Of a stretch of DNA of 64,000 nt, positions 59,301 through 64,000 are shown one piece after another. Under the pieces are notes generated by a model, which was not told where the DNA came from, did not search any database, and worked only from the letters and a program-made list of their open reading frames with translations. Origin of the DNA: Ctenosaura bakeri (lineage: Eukaryota > Chordata > Lepidosauria > Squamata > Iguanidae); NCBI GenBank assembly GCA_948474755.1, contig CAOLHI010000424.1:868001-932000 (forward strand). Direction: 5' to 3'. Within the stretch, counting starts at the first letter, position 1. The number at the start of each line of letters is the position of its first letter. Made by a program: the position numbers and the translations under genes.

Positions 59301-62300
59301 AGGAGTTGAGCACAGCCCTGCTTCATCAGACTAATGGATTTCATTCTAGCTGGTCCAGGATCTTATTTCCCACAGTAGCCCAGAAGATGCTGATCAGAAG
59401 CACACAAGAAGATGGCTCTTACCCACTAGTAGGCAATGACAATTCAGAGACATGCTTCTAATGATCTGTGTTAAATCAGGGTGGAGGAAATCTATCCTCC
59501 CAATGTTTTGGCACATAACTCCTATCACTTCCACCTAGCATGGCCAGGGATGAGGATTTGTGGGAATTGTAATCCAAAACATTTGGTGGGTACAGGTTTC
59601 TCCAACCTGTTTTAATTCATAGCAGTAACTATAAAACCCTTGCTACTGTAGGTTAGACCTCCTTGGAGATAGCATAAAGATATCATTTTGATATCAATAA
59701 TTTGGCTCTCTTCCACCACCCCTCTCCATGTGTTTGTGAAGCCCCCGGACAAGCACAGAACTAGGCTCAGCCACTAACGCTGCAATATCCCACACAATAC
59801 AGGCAGGCCAGAAATAGCCAGATCACCGCTTTAGGAGACCTCTCTGCAAACACCCTCATTATGTATGCACGCTGTTTACAAACGACTCCCTGCCCTGAGC
59901 AGGTAACTTGGCAAGTTGAATACTCAACTGCCAAGCACTGAGTATTTGCATACCGTCTACTTCTTTGTCAATTCGGACCTAACTCAATCATGCTAAATTT
60001 TGACCTTTCCAAAGCTTTGTCTCGTGCCTGAAACTCATTGTTTTCCCCAAGTACGGAATAACCTGCAGTTACATTTCTCTCTATAAAAACCCCTGATTCC
60101 GAGATCTTCCTCGGATCGCTCTCGAGTTCCAGACTGCCTTGCTGCCGCTTTGCTTGGCGAGCTTCCCTTCAACTACACGTGCTGAGCCACATCGAACTCC
60201 AGCATCGCTCTCTATTCTTCCAGGCTTCAGGACAGGTTTCGTATCACCCAATTCAACAATCCCTCTATACCACTCCAACCTTTACTTACCTTAGTTACTT
60301 GTGTGATTGCGTGTGCTGCATACACTGTGTGCCTGTATTTAATAAAATCTCAATTATTCTTAAACGGTGTGCTCCTTGGCTTGGCCTGACCCTATAGACA
60401 CTGGGTAAAAGATTCCGCTGCGTTGCCCTGCCTCTCGCATTGCTAACTTGTGCTCTTAGCTAATTTCCCCAAACATAGTTAATTGAACGCGCATATAGGT
60501 GTCCTTCCCGGGACCCCCAGTAAACAGGGTAACACCCTGTTCAGAAGATTGTCTGAACATACAAAAAACTAAATGAGTGGTGGACACATGTACATGCATA
60601 CAATCGATGCCCACATGTCTCCTGCATTCAGCAGTAATAGAAACCTTTGCATATTGAGCATAAATATCTGATAACACAGAATGGAACACTGGTATCCCAG
60701 AGTCCTAATGCAACACTCAAACTAGTAGATATTTTTAGCCTTTTAAAATTATTTTGTTATTTACATTCTTTTAAATTATTCAAGTTGATTCTTGTGTACA
60801 CCACATTTGGGTATTTAGATACAGGGTGGATATTAATATTAAAAAAATAAAATCAAATAATAAATAGTTGACACCACTGAGAAATTATTGCTTTATAGTG
60901 CCCTTTCCCCTAATTATTCAACATAATTATCTACAATTTGTGCCCATTTTGAAAAAAGGGGCAGTTGTCTATTACCTGAAGATGCAACTTGGAATAGCAA
61001 CTTGGAATAGCTGTAAATTATGTGCCCTCCAACCATTAGCAATACTGCCCAATCTGTCTTCCATTGCACTACCTATGTTGAAGCTTTGATAATACAGTTG
61101 ATCCTCCACATTTGCTAGGGTTAGGAGCACAGGACTCTCACAAAAGTGAGAAAATCTCAAATACCAAAATGTGTGTGTGTGTGCATCTGTGGAAGAGAGA
61201 CAGAGGCACGGTGGGGAGAAGAGGCACTCAGGGTCCAAACCAGATCAGGGAAAGGAAACAAAAGGGGGTGGGTCATCATGGTGGCCCTATACTTCCTCTC
61301 TCTTGCCCACCTCCTTCCTTGGATGTGTTTGCAGGAATCAAGAGAGGGTTTGTGAGGTTGAGAAATGAGGGTGTGATCCATCCTTAGCTGGACAAGCAAT
61401 AGCTGGTGAAGGAGGAGGAGGACCAGACGGAGGTTTTTAAAGGGCTGTGCGGCCTGATCAGAGCTGCCAAGAGGGAACCTGCCCCTGGGGGAAAAAAATG
61501 TTTGGGGGGGCAGGGGGGCAGGAGAAATTCACAAATAATTAGATCTGTGAAAGTCAAACCCACAAATGTGGAAGGCTGATTGTATAGAAAAGCAAACAGT
61601 TGGCATTTGTGCTCCAAAAAACTCCTAAGAACAAGAAATGTTACTTGCTTATCCCACGAGTCCTTGGAGCAACTAGCAGTTTGTTTTGCATTTAGCACAG
61701 CCTAATCCCACCTTCCCCAAAGTGCTGGACTGCAACCCACTTTGTCTAACGGTGTTTTAATCCAAGATATAATGTATACCGGGTCATATTGCTTGGGAAC
61801 TGCGGAAGCTGCAGTCCAACATATCTAGAGGGTGTCAGGCTGGGTGAAGAAAGATCTAATCTAATTAAGTTTATGTAACATCTTTGGCAATCCTCTCTAA
61901 GATCCTTGGATTTTTTAAAGCCAGCCCCAGAGCCATCCCCTCCTCTTTTTACAGCTGTGGAAGTTATTTTTTTGAGTACAACTCCAAGAATCCCCATGCT
62001 GACTAGAGAGTTTTTGCAATCCAAAAAAGCAATCTTTCCAAGCACGTTTATTTTTACTATTTTGTCATTTTTATCATTTCATTCCCAGAAAGGGAGACAC
62101 TTGGGGATTGCAAAAAAAAAAAAAAAAAGGCATTCTCTGCTGTCACATTTCAGTTACTCCTAATACATGATTATCTTACTGCAGGTTGCTCCAACCATCC
62201 CCTTCCCAATGGGTAAATCCAGCTCCTTACATGAGGAAGCAGGAGCTAAATTTAAAGAAGGAACCTACACACAATGGTAGATGCTAAGAAGCCAGCAGTT

Positions 62301-62712
62301 TTACATTAAAGTTTACCATTAACTACTGTCCAGAACAGTCTTGTAGTAACTTTGTGAAAGAACTGGCCAAACCACTTCTGAGTATTCCTTGCCTAAGAAA
62401 CCCCTATGAAATTCATGGGGTCACTGCAAGTCAACAGGCAACTTGAAGGCAAATATAAACACCACTCTGTGCTCTGTCTGGTTTCTTATCAGGGGTATTT
62501 TCCCCAGAAACAGGAAACAAAGAAATTGGAAGCCAGCACACCTTCTTAGTGCACACAAAAGCATTCCCCAGAATTTAATGTGTGCCAGTTAACCTTTCCA
62601 GAGCATGATAATTTTACTGCCCCACCTCCTGCATTTATTTACCTGGGGTGTTTTGAGCAGAAACACCAGCAACTATCAGGAAAAAAGGCCATATCCTTAG
62701 GTCTGTCTTCAT
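50110..62712 (-). CDS. ZP3-like: Zona pellucida sperm-binding protein 3-like (ZP3 family), complete
   Basis: Join on the minus strand: 62712-62643, 59169-58991, 57980-57868, 56966-56863, 54603-54432, 52652-52541, 52247-52055, 51172-50954, 50387-50110. That is 1440 nt and 479 residues; every splice phase agrees and all introns are GT-AG. ZP3 proteins are secreted from the oocyte or liver and polymerise into the egg coat. Residues 1-19 look like a signal peptide. The ZP-N half (about 26-120) has Cys28, 59, 78 and 117. The ZP-C half (about 130-298) has Cys194, 214, 255 and 272, then the ZP3-type cluster Cys289, 291, 292, 298. A basic furin-type site is at 301-308. A Ser/Thr-rich stretch has NxS/T sites at 335, 340 and 343. 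A membrane helix spans about 396-415, followed by a cytoplasmic tail of about 62 residues. No trefoil domain, so not ZP1/ZP2/ZP4. Paralogues exist in reptiles, so orthology to mammalian ZP3 is not claimed. Confidence 0.93.
50787..50875 (+). repeat. Tigger-like DNA transposon end
   Basis: CAGTGGGCCCTCACTATCTG followed by 'CCATGGATGCTCAAGTCCC' is the usual end region of Tigger-type elements. It lies in intron 8. Confidence 0.65.
50954..51172 (-). CDS. ZP3-like: ZP3-like, exon 8 (glycosylated spacer)
   Basis: Acceptor TTTTTGTAG, 219 nt, donor GTGAGA. Residues 316-387 contain NSSVLNASNTS with three overlapping N-glycosylation sites and no cysteine. Confidence 0.88.
52055..52247 (-). CDS. ZP3-like: ZP3-like, exon 7 (ZP-C end, furin site)
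   Basis: Acceptor ATTCTTTAG, 193 nt, donor GTGAAC. It encodes IYLMCHLKAV, 'NKACSYD', 'ADCSCC' and RRRRRRKRG. The cysteine spacing is the ZP3-specific pattern. Confidence 0.92.
52541..52652 (-). CDS. ZP3-like: ZP3-like, exon 6
   Basis: Acceptor CCATCCTTCAG, 112 nt, donor GTGAGA. It encodes GCLVDGQQS...FQLDTFTFIEASNNQ, aligning with the family's GCLVDG...F.F block. Confidence 0.93.
52700..52915 (-). repeat. 5S rRNA-derived SINE (SINE3 type)
   Basis: The right half matches 5S rRNA on the minus strand: 'CTTGGAAGGGAGACTG', 'CCTGGTTGGTACTTGG' and 'GAAGCTAACAGGGTCATCC', equivalent to the internal promoter (A box, C box) of 5S genes. The left half is a tail with 'CATAAGTTGACAGGCAACTGG'. It lies in intron 5 of the ZP3-like gene. 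Confidence 0.8.
53468..53645 (+). repeat. tRNA-derived SINE (ACA-tail type)
   Basis: Head GTGTGGTGTAGTGGTTTGAG, B-box area 'GACCAGGGTTCAATTCC', tail 'CATAAGTCACAAACAACTTG'. It lies in intron 5 of the ZP3-like gene. Confidence 0.8.
53838..53906. repeat. (TG)n/(GA)n microsatellite
   Basis: A GT run merges into GAGA and GGGA-rich purine sequence. Confidence 0.8.
54432..54603 (-). CDS. ZP3-like: ZP3-like, exon 5
   Basis: Acceptor CTGTCTCTTAG, 172 nt, donor GTGAGG. It encodes 'YYLGDLINIQASV', 'GSHVPLKIYVDECVARPSAE' and 'EVITNHG', close to the ZP3 family's GSHVPLRLFVDHCVATP. Confidence 0.94.
55421..56745 (-). mobile_element. L1 LINE, 5'-truncated, with a MITE inside
   Basis: The minus strand encodes the C-terminal end of an L1 ORF2 ('HRWYMTPDKLKKIY', 'CWKCQKEVSTIYHVWWSCPK'), then a 3' UTR and a T-run (A-tail) at the left. 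It is flanked by an 11-bp duplication ATAATCAACTT (55410-55420, 56746-56756). It lies in intron 4 of the ZP3-like gene in the same orientation. Confidence 0.9.
55541..56018. mobile_element. Multi-hairpin MITE, copy 3 (diverged subfamily)
   Basis: 478 bp, ends GGCCCTTTTCACACGGGG and CCGCGTGTGAAAAGGGCC, with 3-bp duplication ATA (55538-55540, 56019-56021). It has the same order of six stem-loops as copies 1 and 2, but with different stem sequences that still pair. Confidence 0.88.
56863..56966 (-). CDS. ZP3-like: ZP3-like, exon 4
   Basis: Acceptor TTTATTTTAG, 104 nt, donor GTGAGT. It encodes SWNVSSLGLKPTWVPFTSTV and 'LDFALEVYD', aligning with the family's NVSS..I.PTWVPF.TTV. Asn124 is an N-glycosylation site. 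Confidence 0.94.
57487..57700. mobile_element. Tigger-like DNA transposon
   Basis: Left 'GTACCCTCTGTATTTGTGGG' is answered by 'GAGGAGGGCCCACTGTAC'; 'GAATGCTCATGTCCC' inside is typical. It lies in intron 3. Confidence 0.55.
57868..57980 (-). CDS. ZP3-like: ZP3-like, exon 3
   Basis: Acceptor TTGGCTTTTAG, 113 nt, donor GTAAGT. It encodes 'IHYRNILHYVP' and 'HPIDCFYPR', the end of the ZP-N domain with its last cysteine (117). Confidence 0.93.
58991..59169 (-). CDS. ZP3-like: ZP3-like, exon 2 (ZP-N domain)
   Basis: Acceptor TTCCCTGCAG, 179 nt, donor GTAAGA. It encodes VTCGNSYLTITVPVDLFGSG, 'ELTLGTDC' and 'FACG', which carry three of the four ZP-N cysteines. Confidence 0.94.
59641..60534 (+). mobile_element. 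Solo LTR copy B (main family)
   Basis: 894 bp, ends TGCTACTGTAG and CAGGGTAACA, with 4-bp duplication CCCT (59637-59640, 60535-60538). GATATCATTTTGATATC is near the 5' end, CTCTATAAAAACC near 60080 and AATAAA at 60341. It lies in intron 1 of the ZP3-like gene, opposite to its transcription. No internal retroviral sequence. Confidence 0.9.
61095..61582. mobile_element. Tigger-like MITE
   Basis: Ends CAGTTGATCCTCCACATTTG and CAAATGTGGAAGGCTGATTG between TA dinucleotides (61093-61094, 61583-61584). No transposase; intron 1 of the ZP3-like gene. Confidence 0.7.
62335..62465 (+). repeat. 5S-derived SINE, tail part only
   Basis: Shares 'CCCTATGAAATTCATGGGGTC' and 'AAGTCAACAGGCAACTTG' with the tail of the SINE at 52700-52915; the 5S part is missing. 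Confidence 0.65.
62643..62712 (-). CDS. ZP3-like: ZP3-like, exon 1 (signal peptide)
   Basis: ATG at 62712, 70 nt, donor GTAAAT. MKTDLRIWPFFLIVAGVSA is a clear signal peptide with probable cleavage after Ala19. The start lies about 65 bases from the TATA box. Confidence 0.9.
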
Positions 62713-62778
62713 CACTCACAGCTTCTACTCAATGATTTAGTCAGGTGGGAACCAAATACTCCAGGCCCCCATGGGCTT

Positions 62779-62786
62779 TATTTATA
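62779..62786 (-). promoter_or_regulatory. TATA box of the ZP3-like gene
   Basis: TATAAATA on the minus strand, preceded by an E-box CACCTG at 62805-62810. Transcription would start near 62750-62755, leaving about 40 bases before the ATG. E-boxes bound by FIGLA control ZP genes in mammals; a second CACCTG lies at 62742-62747. Confidence 0.6.
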
Positions 62787-62829
62787 GCCCACCCATGCAG
62801 TGGTCAGGTGGCTCTACCTCCTCCAATGA

Positions 62830-64000
62830 AATAATCTCATTTGTGGTTCCACTTCTATTCCCCAAGTGGGTAGCCCTTTCTTTAGATACAGTACTGTAAA
62901 GCTTAGTGGTGTTGCTCTGTAACTGTGAAAACTGCCAAGAGTACATTGAATTAGTAAGTTCTAGATTTAAAACCTGTGACTCCATCCTCAAGCATGGAAT
63001 ACAAGTAGTTTTTTTTGCAGTGTAATAACAGTAATCTTACATGCTTTCCATGACACTTACTCTTCCTAGTAACAGCAACACTACTATGTCTTCTCAGAAA
63101 TAAAACCCAGAGGGGTTTACTAAGTAGGCTGGGTAAGTGAGGGGTTGCTGTCCTACATATATATTTACTTAGATGTAAGCCCCACTGAGCTTCATGTAGT
63201 TTCCTCCCAGGTGAGTGTGGAACTGCAGGGTTGAACCTGGAACACCTGTTGAGAACTCAAAACTAATAGTAAAGCAAAAGAGTTGCTTCTGATGGTTCTC
63301 CCAAATATTTAATCACTGTAGTGCTCAAAATGTCGAATCTGGGCAAATCAAAGTTTTTCTGTGAATATTTGCATAACTCTGCTGTCATTACCCTATAAGA
63401 ACTTTATCTCACTTTAGCAACATGTGGAAATTGAAATCTCTTCAGTGCCTTTTTTGTCCTGAATCTAATTTACAAAAGTCAAAGTTTGTCTGTATCAGGT
63501 GAAGACCTGATATGATTGGCTGCCTGAGAAGATTTTATGGAATCCTGGCCTTTGCAATTTAGGGAGGGGCCTTTAGAATTCTCAGCGAGAGAGCTCTTGG
63601 GTCTCAATCAACTGTGTCTGTCTGGAATAAGCTGGTTGCTATGGAGATGAGGCCTAGCAGCAAGGAGGAGGGCAGTATATTCCCTCAGGGACCCAATCTC
63701 TGCATGTTAATAACTCTGAATAGGCGCTGGATTGGGGAATATGGGGAAAAGTTACAGGTACTGGACAAGACAGTTTGGGGAATTAGAGACGCAATATCTC
63801 AAATTTTTCTAGCAAGTAATTACCTATGAGAAAATAAAATCCCAGGTGACCCCGGGTATAAATGCTAGTACTGTATAAAAGAGGCCTTCACTCTGATGTC
63901 ACACCAACTTTGGGGTGCCCTCTCAAGGGACTCAAAACTGTCATGAACCTAGCTTTTCGTGGTGCCAAATCAAAATGGTACTTTTTGCCTAGGGTTTTTT
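62830..64000. other. Upstream flank of the ZP3-like gene
   Basis: A family A/B MITE arm near 63535-63605 ('GGAATCCTGGCCTTTGCAATT'). Nothing else recognised up to the window end. Confidence 0.4.

Noticed and set aside
1..64000. CRISPR arrays, bacterial operons or prophage
   Set aside because: No spaced direct repeats of that kind, no ribosome-binding-site-led long frames, and gene structure is clearly intron-containing.

Overview
The window is vertebrate nuclear DNA, and the repeats point to a squamate reptile, probably a lizard. They include CR1, RTE/BovB-type and L1 LINE pieces, tRNA-derived SINEs with an 'ACAACAAC'-type tail, a 5S rRNA-derived SINE, abundant palindromic DNA-transposon derivatives and solo LTRs. 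Coding sequence is sparse and split into short exons with GT-AG introns. The species assignment rests on general familiarity with these repeat types, not on any search.

Three genes could be assembled exon by exon, all on the minus strand. (1) MS4A-like gene 1 has six proposed coding exons between 21326 and 11622. (2) MS4A-like gene 2 has six proposed coding exons between 43876 and 34075. (3) A complete nine-exon ZP3-type zona pellucida gene runs from 62712 to 50110 and encodes 479 residues. It has a TATA box upstream and a polyadenylation signal 17 bases after the stop codon. The two MS4A-like genes are tandem duplicates: their first five coding exons are 60/111/57/153/126 and 57/111/57/153/123 nt. 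Their last exons are less certain, but both end beside a similar sequence block carrying AATAAA.

Layout. 1-11.5 kb is intergenic repeat DNA. It holds a CR1 tail, two copies of a multi-hairpin MITE, and an RTE-type LINE broken by a solo LTR that is itself broken by a second solo LTR. 11.5-21.4 kb is MS4A-like gene 1. 21.4-34 kb is intergenic and holds CR1, Tigger-like and hAT elements plus a decayed LINE bisected by a solo LTR. 34-44 kb is MS4A-like gene 2, with another solo LTR in intron 2. 44-50 kb is intergenic. 50-62.8 kb is the ZP3-like gene, whose introns hold an L1 tail with a MITE inside, a 5S-derived SINE and a fourth solo LTR. 62.8-64 kb is upstream DNA.

The four copies of the main solo LTR (862-912 bp, TGTTAC/TGCTAC to GTAACA) each have their own 4-bp target duplication, and no internal retroviral coding region is visible. 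The strongest candidates for undescribed biology are the multi-hairpin MITE family, whose stems are kept by paired changes between diverged copies, and the ZP3-like protein, whose furin-type site is encoded by an AGG repeat and which has an unusually long region after it.
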